Positions 1-7,449 of a stretch of DNA of 35,270 bases are shown one piece after another (the first letter of the stretch is position 1; each line of letters opens with the position of its first letter). Below the pieces are notes generated by a model, which had not been told where the DNA came from, made no database searches, and saw only the letters and a list, made by a program, of their open reading frames with translations. Position numbers and translations under genes: made by a program. Source of the stretch: Domibacillus sp. (GTDB taxonomy: Bacteria > Bacillota > Bacilli > Bacillales > Domibacillaceae); assembly GCA_031177795.1 (NCBI GenBank), contig JAPSKG010000001.1:1-35270 (forward strand), written 5' to 3'.

Positions 1-21
1 ATGGTGGTGAAGAAAAAATGA
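1..21 (+). CDS. Possible 3' end of the upstream cobalamin gene (partial)
   Basis: In frame 1 the window opens with six sense codons (M V V K K K) and a TGA at 19-21. That TGA overlaps the cbiF start codon as ATGA, the coupling seen at several other junctions of this operon. In Bacillus cobalamin operons the gene before cbiF is often cbiL, a precorrin-2 C20-methyltransferase, but seven codons cannot identify it. The GGTGGTG inside this stretch probably also serves as the ribosome binding site of cbiF. Confidence 0.3.
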   Translation: MVVKKK

Positions 22-791
22 AACTTTACATTGTTGGTGCAGGGCCAGGTGCACCAGATTTAATTACGGTACGCGGAATGAAACTTTTAGAAGAAGCAGA
101 TGTGATTTTATACGCGGATTCTCTTGTAAATGAAGAATTAATGAATGGCTGCAAACAAGGAGCCGTAGTGTTAAAAACAGCCGGCATGCATTTAGAAGAA
201 ATGGTTGATACGATGGTTCAATCATTGAAAGAAGGCAAGCAAGTTGTCCGCCTTCATACAGGCGATCCGTCTGTTTACGGAGCCATTATTGAGCAAATTG
301 CACTTTTAAAAGAAGAAGGTGTTGAAGTAGAGATTGTACCAGGTGTCAGTTCTGTTTTTGCAGCCGCTGCTGCTGCGGGTGCGGAATTAACAATTCCTGA
401 TGTTACGCAGACAGTTATTTTAACACGTGCAGAAGGGCGAACTCCTGTTCCGGAAAAAGAGCAGCTAAAAGATCTTGCAAAGCATGAATGCACGATTGCG
501 TTTTTCTTGAGTGCAACGCTAACAAAAAAAGTAACAAAGGAACTGGTGGAAGCTGGATGGGCGGAAAGCACTCCGGTTGCTGTGGTTTATCGGGCAACAT
601 GGCCGGACCAGAAAATCGTTCGTACAACTATTGCAGAGCTTGATACAGCGATGCGCGAAAACGGCATCCGCAAACAAGCGATGATTCTCGCCGGTAAAGC
701 ACTTGATCCGGATATAGGCAAATCAGGCCATCGGTCTAAGCTGTATGACAAAACGTTTACCCACGGTTTCCGGAAAGGAATCAAGCAATGA
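18..791 (+). CDS. cbiF: Cobalt-precorrin-4 C11-methyltransferase (CbiF/CobM)
   Basis: This is a cytoplasmic SAM-dependent methyltransferase that methylates C11 of (cobalt-)precorrin-4 during corrin ring synthesis. The 257-aa length is normal for the family. The N-terminus has the tetrapyrrole methylase signature GAGPGAPDLITVRG (residues 7-20), and the second family block, HTGDPSVYGAI, lies near residue 80, followed by VEIVPGVSS. The ATG at 18 follows a GGTGGTG Shine-Dalgarno-like stretch. The stop overlaps the cbiG start (ATGA), so translation is probably coupled. The following cbiG marks the oxygen-independent, cobalt-early pathway, so cbiF is preferred over cobM as the name. The operon promoter, and any cobalamin riboswitch, lie left of the window. 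Confidence 0.95.
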   Translation: MKLYIVGAGPGAPDLITVRGMKLLEEADVILYADSLVNEELMNGCKQGAVVLKTAGMHLEEMVDTMVQSLKEGKQVVRLHTGDPSVYGAIIEQIALLKEEGVEVEIVPGVSSVFAAAAAAGAELTIPDVTQTVILTRAEGRTPVPEKEQLKDLAKHECTIAFFLSATLTKKVTKELVEAGWAESTPVAVVYRATWPDQKIVRTTIAELDTAMRENGIRKQAMILAGKALDPDIGKSGHRSKLYDKTFTHGFRKGIKQ

Positions 792-1864
792 AGATTGCAA
801 TTGCTGCCATAACAAAACATGGAACGGAAACCGGGCGGAAGCTGGCGGAAGACATGCAAGCTGACTTGTATTACATGACAAAGTTTAGCCGCGGTGACGA
901 ACAAGAAAAAGGCATAACTTTATTTGAAGGTTCGGTGCGGCTGCTGTTGCCAGAGCTTTTTCAAAAATACGACGGGCTTATTCTGATTATTTCGCTAGGT
1001 GCCGTTGTCCGGATGATTGCACCTATTTTAAAAGATAAAAAAACAGATCCTGCTGTTGTGGTGCTTGATGACCGCGCAAACCACGCAATCAGCGTTTTGT
1101 CGGGGCATATCGGAGGCGCTAATGAACTGACTCATCAAGTAGCAGAGTTAACGGGCGCCCGTCCGGTGATCACTACTGCTTCAGATGTGCAAAAAACAAT
1201 CCCTGTAGACATGTTCGGACGTGAATTTGGCTGGAAGTTTGAGTATGATGCTTATTTAACCCAGGCCGCGGCAGCTGTTGTAAATGAAGAGCCGGTGCTT
1301 GTTGTGCAGGAATCCGGTGAAACAAATTGGTGGAAGCATGAACGGAAAATGCCTTCCCACATCGGAACAGTGTCTTCTGTTAAAGAAGCAGTGGAAATCC
1401 CGCATAATGCAGCGCTAGTTGTTACACACCGGCTTTTAACGGAAACAGAGCTTTCTTCTTTGCGCTACCCGGTTGTTTACAGGCCTAAATCAATCGTAAT
1501 TGGCATTGGGTGCAACCGTGGAACAGAAAAAGCTGAAATTGAATCCGTTATCCAACAAGCAATGCAGGAACTTTCCTTTTCAATAAACAGCGTGAAAACA
1601 ATCGCTTCTATTGATTTGAAAAAAGACGAACAAGGTGTGCTGGAGCTTGCTGAACAAAACAACTGGCCATTTATCACTTTTTCACCAGAGCAGTTAAACA
1701 GGGCGCCAATGCAAGAAAAGTCTGAAACGGTGTTTAAATATACAGGCGCTTACGGGGTAAGCGAACCAGCTGCTTTTCTTGCTTCACAAGGAGGAAGCAT
1801 CGTGCTTCCAAAGAAAAAAAGCGGCAACGTAACCATTTCCATTGCGGTTTATAAAGGAGGGTGA
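788..1864 (+). CDS. cbiG: Cobalt-precorrin-5A hydrolase (CbiG)
   Basis: CbiG opens the delta-lactone of cobalt-precorrin-5A, releasing acetaldehyde, in anaerobic B12 synthesis. The 358-aa protein shows the expected modules. An N-terminal domain begins MKIAIAAITKHG. A central block around residues 75-115 contains GAVVRMIAP and ISVLSGHIGGAN. The CbiG C-terminal domain starts near residue 235 with VIGIGCNRGT. The start overlaps the cbiF stop by 4 bp. The last codons (AAA GGA GGG TGA) also form the strong Shine-Dalgarno of cbiA. The presence of CbiG is the best evidence that this organism uses the oxygen-independent route. Confidence 0.95.
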   Translation: MKIAIAAITKHGTETGRKLAEDMQADLYYMTKFSRGDEQEKGITLFEGSVRLLLPELFQKYDGLILIISLGAVVRMIAPILKDKKTDPAVVVLDDRANHAISVLSGHIGGANELTHQVAELTGARPVITTASDVQKTIPVDMFGREFGWKFEYDAYLTQAAAAVVNEEPVLVVQESGETNWWKHERKMPSHIGTVSSVKEAVEIPHNAALVVTHRLLTETELSSLRYPVVYRPKSIVIGIGCNRGTEKAEIESVIQQAMQELSFSINSVKTIASIDLKKDEQGVLELAEQNNWPFITFSPEQLNRAPMQEKSETVFKYTGAYGVSEPAAFLASQGGSIVLPKKKSGNVTISIAVYKGG

Positions 1865-1867
1865 GCG

Positions 1868-3241
1868 ATGTCAAAACGAATCGTTATTGCTGGCACAGGA
1901 AGCGGTTCTGGAAAAACAACCGTTACACTCGCACTGCTTGGAGCTTTAAAACGAAGAGATTTAACGGTTCAGCCATTTAAGTGCGGGCCGGATTATATTG
2001 ACCCAACGTATCATACAGCGATTTGCGGCCGCCCATCACGCAACCTTGACAGCTGGATGGGGGACGCCGAAACGATGAAAGCCATTTTTGCACGGGTTTC
2101 ACAAAAAGCAGATATTTCTGTTGTGGAAGGTGTAATGGGCATGTTTGACGGCAAAAACCCGCTAAAAGACGATGGAAGTACGGCAGACATCAGCCGGATT
2201 ATCAAGGCACCGGTGTTGCTTGTTATTGATGCGTCTGGAGCTGCAAGAAGTGCAGCAGCAGTTGTTAAAGGCTTTCAAGCAATGGCACCCGGCCAAATTA
2301 AAGGAGTTATTGCCAATAAAACAGGAAGCGAAAGTCATTTTAAATTAATTGCGCAGGCAGTTATGCAAGAATGCGGAATTCCTGTTATCGGGCACTTAAT
2401 GAAAATGCCAGGCGTAAAAGTTCCAGAACGCCACTTAGGTCTTGTTCCGGCAGTGGAGCGGGGCGATTTAAATCCATTATTTAATATATTAGCTGATGCT
2501 GCAGAAAAAACCATTGATCTCGATCAATTGCTGCAAATTGCGAACGCTCCTGACTTAAAACCCGTACCTTCTTCTTTATTTACAAAACAAGAAAGCCCAA
2601 AAGTAACAGTTGCGGTTGCAAAAGACGCTGCTTTTCACTTTTATTATGAAGAAAATTTTGAAATGCTTCGCGCTCTAGGAGCTGATCTGCGCTTTTTTTC
2701 TCCGCTTGCCGGTGAATCTGTGCCGGAAGAAGCAGATGCTCTTTATATTGGAGGAGGGTTCCCCGAAGAATTTGCTCCGGTTCTGGCCGGGCAATACAGT
2801 GTGCGAAAATCAGTAAAGCAAGCAATTGAAGCCGGTATGCCAACCATTGCAGAATGCGGCGGCTTTATGTTTTTAACCGACCAGATTACAACAGTTGACA
2901 ACAATAGTTATCCAATGTGCGGCGTGATTCCGGGGCGCGCGGTCATGAAGTCAGCCCGTGCAGCACTCGGCTACCGTGAATTAACAGCATTGGCCGGTTC
3001 CTGGATCACAGAAGGACTGCAAATAAAAGGACACGAATTTCATTATTCTCTTTTTGAAACGAATAAAGAATCAGTGCCTGCTTTTGAATCAAAAGGGCGG
3101 TTTGGGGCAAAACCAGATGGATGTGTTGTGAAAAATGCAGTAACAGGCTATGCTCATTTTTATTTTCCATCTAATAAAAAATTTGCGGAAGCTTTTGTTG
3201 CGGCAGCGCATTTTTATCAGCGAAAGAAGGTACCAGTATGA
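1868..3241 (+). CDS. cbiA: Cobyrinate a,c-diamide synthase (CbiA/CobB)
   Basis: This glutamine-dependent amidotransferase amidates the a and c carboxylates of cobyrinic acid, using ATP. The 457-aa protein has the two expected domains. The N-terminal ATP-binding (dethiobiotin synthetase-like) domain carries the P-loop GTGSGSGKTT at residues 9-18 and the block FKCGPDYIDPTYH near residue 40. The C-terminal class-I-like glutaminase domain has GGGFPEEF and the nucleophile cysteine in AECGGFMF (Cys330). A final His in the HEFHYS block is typical of the GATase3 fold. The ATG at 1868 lies just downstream of AAAGGAGG, and the TGA overlaps the cbiM start (ATGA). Confidence 0.95.
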   Translation: MSKRIVIAGTGSGSGKTTVTLALLGALKRRDLTVQPFKCGPDYIDPTYHTAICGRPSRNLDSWMGDAETMKAIFARVSQKADISVVEGVMGMFDGKNPLKDDGSTADISRIIKAPVLLVIDASGAARSAAAVVKGFQAMAPGQIKGVIANKTGSESHFKLIAQAVMQECGIPVIGHLMKMPGVKVPERHLGLVPAVERGDLNPLFNILADAAEKTIDLDQLLQIANAPDLKPVPSSLFTKQESPKVTVAVAKDAAFHFYYEENFEMLRALGADLRFFSPLAGESVPEEADALYIGGGFPEEFAPVLAGQYSVRKSVKQAIEAGMPTIAECGGFMFLTDQITTVDNNSYPMCGVIPGRAVMKSARAALGYRELTALAGSWITEGLQIKGHEFHYSLFETNKESVPAFESKGRFGAKPDGCVVKNAVTGYAHFYFPSNKKFAEAFVAAAHFYQRKKVPV

Positions 3242-3963
3242 AAAAAGGAATGATTATCTTGCCTCTGGCAGGTTTTTTCTGGTTCAACTCCTTTACAGAA
3301 CCTGCCGCCATGCATATTATGGAAGGGTTTCTTCCTGTTTGGTGGGCGGTATTTTGGTGGATTGCCGCTATTCCCTTTATTTTATGGGGGTTAAAAACAT
3401 TAAAAACAGTAATAGATGAAAACCCGGAAGCAAAACTTATGATCGGCTTTGCCGGCGCATTTGCGTTTGTTTTGTCAGCGTTAAAAATCCCATCGGTAAC
3501 AGGAAGCAGTTCGCATCCAGTAGGAACAGCACTGGGGACGATGCTATTTGGCCCTGCGGCTATGACAGTGCTTGGAACTATTGTACTTTTGTTCCAGGCA
3601 TTGCTTCTTGCACACGGCGGCATAACAACATTGGGGGCTAATGCTTTTTCATTGGCCATTGCAGGTCCCTTTGCAGCATATGCAGTTTATAAAGGGCTAA
3701 AAAAAACAGGCGTGAATCCAGGAACAACCGCTTTTTTCACTGCTTTCTCAGCAAACATTGTTACATATTCCGTTACTTCTTTTCAGCTGGCTTTAGCTTT
3801 TCCGTCTGAAACAGGCGGCATATGGACTTCGTTTCTCGAATTTTCCGGTATTTTTGCCATTACCCAGCTGTCACTTGCTGTTTGTGAAGGTTTTTTAACA
3901 GCAGCGGCTGTGAACTGGCTTGAAAAGCATCGAGCGTCTTTAAAAGGGGTGCATTTTTCATGA
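3238..3963 (+). CDS. cbiM: ECF cobalt transporter substrate-binding subunit CbiM
   Basis: CbiM is the integral membrane S-component of the CbiMNQO cobalt importer, which feeds Co2+ to the B12 pathway encoded just upstream. The 241-aa protein is very hydrophobic. The first 24 residues look like a signal peptide ending PAA, followed directly by MHIMEGFLP. In characterised CbiM/NikM proteins a mature N-terminus with His at position 2 is part of the metal site, so cleavage after Ala24 would create it. The conserved block SSHPVGTALG near residue 90 is present, as is HGGITTLGANAFS near residue 122. The gene overlaps cbiA and cbiN by 4 bp at each side. Confidence 0.95.
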   Translation: MKKGMIILPLAGFFWFNSFTEPAAMHIMEGFLPVWWAVFWWIAAIPFILWGLKTLKTVIDENPEAKLMIGFAGAFAFVLSALKIPSVTGSSSHPVGTALGTMLFGPAAMTVLGTIVLLFQALLLAHGGITTLGANAFSLAIAGPFAAYAVYKGLKKTGVNPGTTAFFTAFSANIVTYSVTSFQLALAFPSETGGIWTSFLEFSGIFAITQLSLAVCEGFLTAAAVNWLEKHRASLKGVHFS

Positions 3964-4235
3964 AAAATGCTGTATTGCTTTTACTGGCGGCCGTTATTGC
4001 AATTGTTCCGCTTTTTTTATGGCAGGACAGTGAGTTTGGAGGAGCGGATGGGCTGGCAGAAAAAAAGATCAGCGATATACAATCGGATTATACTCCGTGG
4101 GTACGTCCTTTTTTTGAACCTCCCGGCGCAGAAACAGAAAGCCTGCTGTTTTCTTTACAGGCAGCCATTGGGGCAGGCATCATTGGTTATGTAATTGGAA
4201 CCGTGCGTGCCCGCTCGAAAAGAGACAAATCATGA
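3960..4235 (+). CDS. cbiN: Cobalt transport accessory protein CbiN
   Basis: CbiN is the small auxiliary membrane subunit of the CbiMNQO cobalt importer. Work on related systems shows that it associates with CbiM and stimulates metal uptake. The 91-aa protein has the expected plan: a first membrane helix at about residues 3-21, an extracytoplasmic loop containing GADGLAEKKI and the conserved YTPWVRPFFEPP block, then a second helix at about residues 62-82 and a basic cytoplasmic tail. It overlaps cbiM and cbiQ by ATGA junctions, so the subunits should be made stoichiometrically. Confidence 0.93.
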   Translation: MKNAVLLLLAAVIAIVPLFLWQDSEFGGADGLAEKKISDIQSDYTPWVRPFFEPPGAETESLLFSLQAAIGAGIIGYVIGTVRARSKRDKS

Positions 4236-4912
4236 ATATGATTGACCAAATCGCTTATTTCAATAAATTTGCTCGCATTCATCCGGGAGAAAAAGCACTA
4301 ATTTGTTTTTTTCTGCTTTTTACGTCTATGGTTTTTCGGGCTCCTTCAGCCGCTTTGTTTGTTTTTATTGCCACAAGCTTTTATATTATTTTAGCCCGTG
4401 TTCCACTTTTTCAATATGCCCGATTATTGTTTGCGCCGGCTGCGTTTATTTTGGCCGGCGTTTTGCCTATTGCTTTTTCATTTGATGGATGGCTGTCTAT
4501 TCAATCAAGCGAAGAAACAGTTCAAAAAGCGGTGGAAACAGCGTCAGCTGCCTTTGCCGGAGCTGCAGCACTTTACGCCTTTATTTTAACTACACCATTT
4601 AACCAGGTGGCCTGGCTAATGAAAAAATGCCGCATTCCGGCTGTTTTTGTTGAGATAACAGCGCTTGTTTACCGGTTTATTTTTCAACTGGCAGAAAAAA
4701 GGACCGATGTAACAAATGCACAGCTGCTTCGTTCAGGAACGCCCGGCATTCAAACAGCTGCAAGAGCCGCTGTTCACATTTTTACATCTACTCTTTTTGA
4801 AATGGACAAGCGGCAGCAAGCAGCAGAACTTCGGGGGAGCCTTGATTACATTCCAACGGGTGAATGGTCATCATTTTGGAGGAGAAAAGATGATTTCATT
4901 AAACGGCGTTAG
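4232..4912 (+). CDS. cbiQ: ECF cobalt transporter T-component CbiQ
   Basis: CbiQ is the transmembrane coupling (T) subunit that connects the CbiO ATPase to CbiM. The 226-aa protein begins with a soluble segment (IDQIAYFNKFARIHPGEK), followed by several membrane helices. The cytoplasmic coupling region near residues 165-205 ends with QQAAELRG, matching the alanine-arginine-glycine coupling motif of T-components. The start overlaps cbiN (ATGA). The 3' end overlaps cbiO by 23 bp, and the cbiO ribosome binding site TTGGAGGAG lies within cbiQ. Confidence 0.93.
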   Translation: MNMIDQIAYFNKFARIHPGEKALICFFLLFTSMVFRAPSAALFVFIATSFYIILARVPLFQYARLLFAPAAFILAGVLPIAFSFDGWLSIQSSEETVQKAVETASAAFAGAAALYAFILTTPFNQVAWLMKKCRIPAVFVEITALVYRFIFQLAEKRTDVTNAQLLRSGTPGIQTAARAAVHIFTSTLFEMDKRQQAAELRGSLDYIPTGEWSSFWRRKDDFIKRR

Positions 4913-5690
4913 CGCCTCATATCCAGATAAAACAAAAGCGCTCCACAACATTACACTCACCATTAAACCGGGTGTGAAAATTGCCGTGCTTGGTGTAAGC
5001 GGATCAGGAAAATCCACATTGTTTCATTTATTAACAGGCTTAATGAAGCCGGAAAACGGCATATTAAAGTGGGGAGAAACCGTACTTGTTCATAAAAAAA
5101 AGCCGCTGCAAGAATGGCGGAAAAAAATCGGCTTTGTTATGCAAAATCCGGATATGCAGCTTTTTGCCCCAACGGTTGAAGAAGATGTGATATACGGCCC
5201 GCTTCAGCAAGGCATGGCTTTTACAGAAGCGAAACAAGCCGCAGAAGCGGCTATGGAAGCGTGCGGCATTTTTCACCTCCGCCATAAACCTCCGCACTTT
5301 TTAAGTATGGGCGAAAAAAAACGAGCGGCAATCGCCGGCGTGGCAGCAATGAATCCAGATGTTTTGATACTGGATGAACCGGAAGCAGGACTTGATCCGG
5401 CAAATACAAACAAGCTGATTGCACTGATGAATGATTTTCATAAGCGGGGAAAAACAATTATTTCATCGACCCACCATGTTGATTTTGCATATGAATGGGC
5501 AGAAGAATATATTGTTTTAGAAAAAGGGCATTTAGTTTGCCATGATTCCCCTTCCGTTGTATTTAAACAAACCCTACCGCCAGGACTTGAACTTCCCTGG
5601 GCCTTTGAAATTGGCCAGTTAACAGGAACAACCCCTTCTAGCAGAAAAGAAGCGATTCAGATTTTGAGGGAAAGAATGGCAAACAATTAA
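4890..5690 (+). CDS. cbiO: ECF cobalt transporter ATPase CbiO
   Basis: CbiO is the ATP-hydrolysing subunit of the cobalt importer. The 266-aa protein carries Walker A GVSGSGKST near residues 35-43, a Q-loop (VMQNPDMQLF), the ABC signature variant LSMGEKKR, Walker B VLILDEPEAGLDP and the switch His in SSTHHVDF. The open frame extends upstream to 4716, but the start was placed at the ATG at 4890 because TTGGAGGAG sits 5 bases before it and homology to CbiO begins there (MISLNGVSASYPD). It is the last gene of the operon; a strong hairpin terminator follows about 215 bp downstream. Confidence 0.95.
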   Translation: MISLNGVSASYPDKTKALHNITLTIKPGVKIAVLGVSGSGKSTLFHLLTGLMKPENGILKWGETVLVHKKKPLQEWRKKIGFVMQNPDMQLFAPTVEEDVIYGPLQQGMAFTEAKQAAEAAMEACGIFHLRHKPPHFLSMGEKKRAAIAGVAAMNPDVLILDEPEAGLDPANTNKLIALMNDFHKRGKTIISSTHHVDFAYEWAEEYIVLEKGHLVCHDSPSVVFKQTLPPGLELPWAFEIGQLTGTTPSSRKEAIQILRERMANN

Positions 5691-5904
5691 TTAATCGGCT
5701 TGCGAAAATTACGCTGGTTTATTTTATTGTTCAAAATCATTCATTGGATGTAAAAGGAAAATAAAGCAGGGTAACAAGAAAAGCTTTAAATTAACATGGA
5801 AAAATTCAGATGGAAATGCCGGGAAAGATTTTTTAAACAGTGCTGAAAGTGATAGTGGTTGCAAAAAAAGTTGAACTTAAAGCAATAAGCAAGTTGTCAA
5901 AGAA
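5691..5904. other. Gene-free stretch after cbiO
   Basis: No convincing gene is visible. One frame stays open for about 34 codons (roughly 5770-5873) without a start codon or ribosome binding site, encoding a hydrophilic peptide that ends in CKKS. It could be the tail of a decayed cbiO-linked gene, but I cannot show this. Together with the terminator and promoter that follow, the gap between cbiO and the next gene is about 340 bp. Confidence 0.5.
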
Positions 5905-5940
5905 AATCCGGTTCAGTTGCGGCTGAGCCGGATTTTTATT
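5905..5940 (+). terminator. Rho-independent terminator of the cobalamin/cobalt operon
   Basis: A 12-bp stem pairs AATCCGGTTCAG (5905-5916) with CTGAGCCGGATT (5923-5934), with one G-U pair and a TTGCGG loop. A T-rich tail follows. Confidence 0.88.
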
Positions 5941-5956
5941 AAATAATGCTAGAACG

Positions 5957-5965
5957 TGGTATGAT
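5957..5965 (+). promoter_or_regulatory. Extended -10 promoter for the CNNM/CorC gene
   Basis: TGG-TATGAT reads as a TGn-extended -10 element. No good -35 is visible at the usual distance. It lies between the cbi terminator and the strong Shine-Dalgarno at 5997. Confidence 0.5.
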
Positions 5966-5996
5966 AAGGAAAAATAATTGTTTATTTTTCTTAAAC

Positions 5997-6034
5997 AGGA
6001 GGTGGACGCCCTGAGTTAACAGGGCTGGTCATTG
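5997..6034 (+). promoter_or_regulatory. Unusual translation start region: Shine-Dalgarno, hairpin, TTG
   Basis: A very strong AGGAGGTGG (5997-6005) lies about 27 bases from the TTG start at 6032, too far for normal initiation. Between them is a perfect 6-bp hairpin, GCCCTG (6008-6013) with CAGGGC (6020-6025), loop AGTTAA. With the hairpin folded the effective spacing is about 11 bases. The reading frame cannot extend upstream because TAA at 6017-6019 blocks it. A minimal CTG-AGT-TAA reading frame also sits right after the Shine-Dalgarno, so reinitiation is an alternative. Confidence 0.55.
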
Positions 6035-7330
6035 GAGATTTTTAATTTAATTGGAATTGTACTGTTAATCGCGCTAACGGCTTTTTTTGTAGCTGCTGAA
6101 TTTGCGATTGTAAAAATGAGATTATCGCGCGTGGAACAGCTTGTAGAAGAAGAAACCCCGGGAGCTCTTGCTGTTGAACGTGTTACCAAACATTTAGATG
6201 AATATTTATCCGCCTGCCAGCTTGGAATTACGATGACGGCACTTGGCCTCGGCTGGATTGGTGAACCGACGATTGAAAAGCTGCTTCATCCGTTGATTGA
6301 AAAATTCGGATTTGCAGCATCCTTATCGGCTATTTTATCTTTTACTATTGCTTTTTCGGTTGTAACGTTTCTTCATGTAGTTGTAGGGGAACTTGCCCCT
6401 AAAACGGTCGCTATTCAAAAAGCAGAAGCGGTTACTTTGGCGCTTGCGGGCCCTTTAATTTGGTTTTACCGTGTTATGTACCCGTTTATTTGGGTGCTGA
6501 ATGGCTCTGCCCGTTTAATTGTTGGTTTGTTTGGCTTAAAGCCAGCTTCCGAGCATGACTCCGTGCACACGGAAGAAGAATGGCGCTTGCTTTTATCAGA
6601 AAGCTACAAAAGCGGTGAAATTAATCAAAATGAATTAAAGTATGTAAACAATATTTTTGAGTTTGATGAGCGCCTTGCAAAAGAAATTATGGTTCCCCGG
6701 ACAGAAATGGTGAGCCTGGCAATTGATGATACAATGGAAAAAGCAATGGCAGTTATTAAAGAAGAAAAATATACGCGCTATCCTGTTATTAACGGTGACA
6801 AAGATAATGTGATTGGAATGGTGAACTTTAAAGAAATTTTAAGTGTTGCTGTAAAAGGAAAGCCGCTTCCGAAAATTGAGCCGTTGCGCCAATTTGTGAA
6901 ACCGGTTATCCGGGTTTTTGAAAACATTCTTATTCATGATTTGCTCGTTAAAATGCAGAAGGAAAGAACGCATATGGCCATTTTGATTGATGAGTACGGT
7001 GGCACATCAGGATTGGTAACCGTAGAAGATATTTTAGAAGAAATTGTCGGTGAAATACGTGATGAGTTTGATACAGATGAAATTGCAGAGGTTCGTAAAA
7101 TAAAAGACGGCTGCTATTTATTTAGTTCTAAAGTGTTAATCAGCGAGGTAAATGATCTTCTTGGAACCGACCTGAGCGATGAAAATGTTGATACACTTGG
7201 AGGCTGGTATTTAACTGAAAAAATAGATGCAGTGCTAAACGACTCAATCGAGTCAGGAGGCTGGACGTTTACCATCACTGAAATGGAAGAGCACCACATC
7301 TTATATATTCAAGCTCAAAAGCTCGCTTAA
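6032..7330 (+). CDS. CNNM/CorC (hemolysin C-like) family membrane protein
   Basis: The 432-aa protein has the full architecture of the family. An N-terminal CNNM (DUF21) membrane domain covers about residues 1-190 and includes AAEFAIVKMR and the block LSACQLGITMTALGLGW. A CBS-domain pair covers about residues 205-335 (IMVPRTEMVSL, YTRYPVI, DEYGGTSGLVTVEDILEEIVGEI). A C-terminal CorC/HlyC transporter-associated domain covers about residues 350-430. Family members are implicated in divalent cation (Mg2+, Co2+) transport or tolerance; the ion here is not known. It begins with TTG because an in-frame stop lies four codons upstream, and its homologues in Bacillus also start M(D/E)IFNL. It is probably monocistronic. 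Confidence 0.9.
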   Translation: MEIFNLIGIVLLIALTAFFVAAEFAIVKMRLSRVEQLVEEETPGALAVERVTKHLDEYLSACQLGITMTALGLGWIGEPTIEKLLHPLIEKFGFAASLSAILSFTIAFSVVTFLHVVVGELAPKTVAIQKAEAVTLALAGPLIWFYRVMYPFIWVLNGSARLIVGLFGLKPASEHDSVHTEEEWRLLLSESYKSGEINQNELKYVNNIFEFDERLAKEIMVPRTEMVSLAIDDTMEKAMAVIKEEKYTRYPVINGDKDNVIGMVNFKEILSVAVKGKPLPKIEPLRQFVKPVIRVFENILIHDLLVKMQKERTHMAILIDEYGGTSGLVTVEDILEEIVGEIRDEFDTDEIAEVRKIKDGCYLFSSKVLISEVNDLLGTDLSDENVDTLGGWYLTEKIDAVLNDSIESGGWTFTITEMEEHHILYIQAQKLA

Positions 7331-7350
7331 AGCGGGTTTTTTTGTTTTTT
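7317..7350 (+). terminator. Terminator of the CNNM/CorC gene
   Basis: The stem CTCGCT (7322-7327) with AGCGGG (7331-7336) is extended by A-T pairs and followed by a run of Ts. It overlaps the stop codon. A second perfect hairpin, CGGGTT/AACCCG (7355-7369), follows without a T tract. Confidence 0.7.
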
Positions 7351-7376
7351 TAGACGGGTTTTTAACCCGGAAAGAG

Positions 7377-7405
7377 TTGCCGGAATCTGCAAAAAGGTGT
7401 AGGAT
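7377..7405 (+). promoter_or_regulatory. Probable SigA promoter of pncB
   Basis: TTGCCG (7377-7382) and TAGGAT (7400-7405) are separated by 17 bp, about 45 bp upstream of the chosen start codon. Each hexamer matches the consensus at four of six positions. Confidence 0.5.
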
Positions 7406-7449
7406 GATAGGAATGAAGCGCGATGGAAAAGCAAAGGGAGTATAGAAAA

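Noticed and set aside
4716..4889. N-terminal extension of cbiO overlapping cbiQ
   Set aside because: The extension has no homology and no ribosome site; TTGGAGGAG precedes ATG 4890.
7355..7369. Second hairpin after the CNNM/CorC gene as a terminator
   Set aside because: It is a perfect 6-bp stem but lacks a following T tract on either strand.
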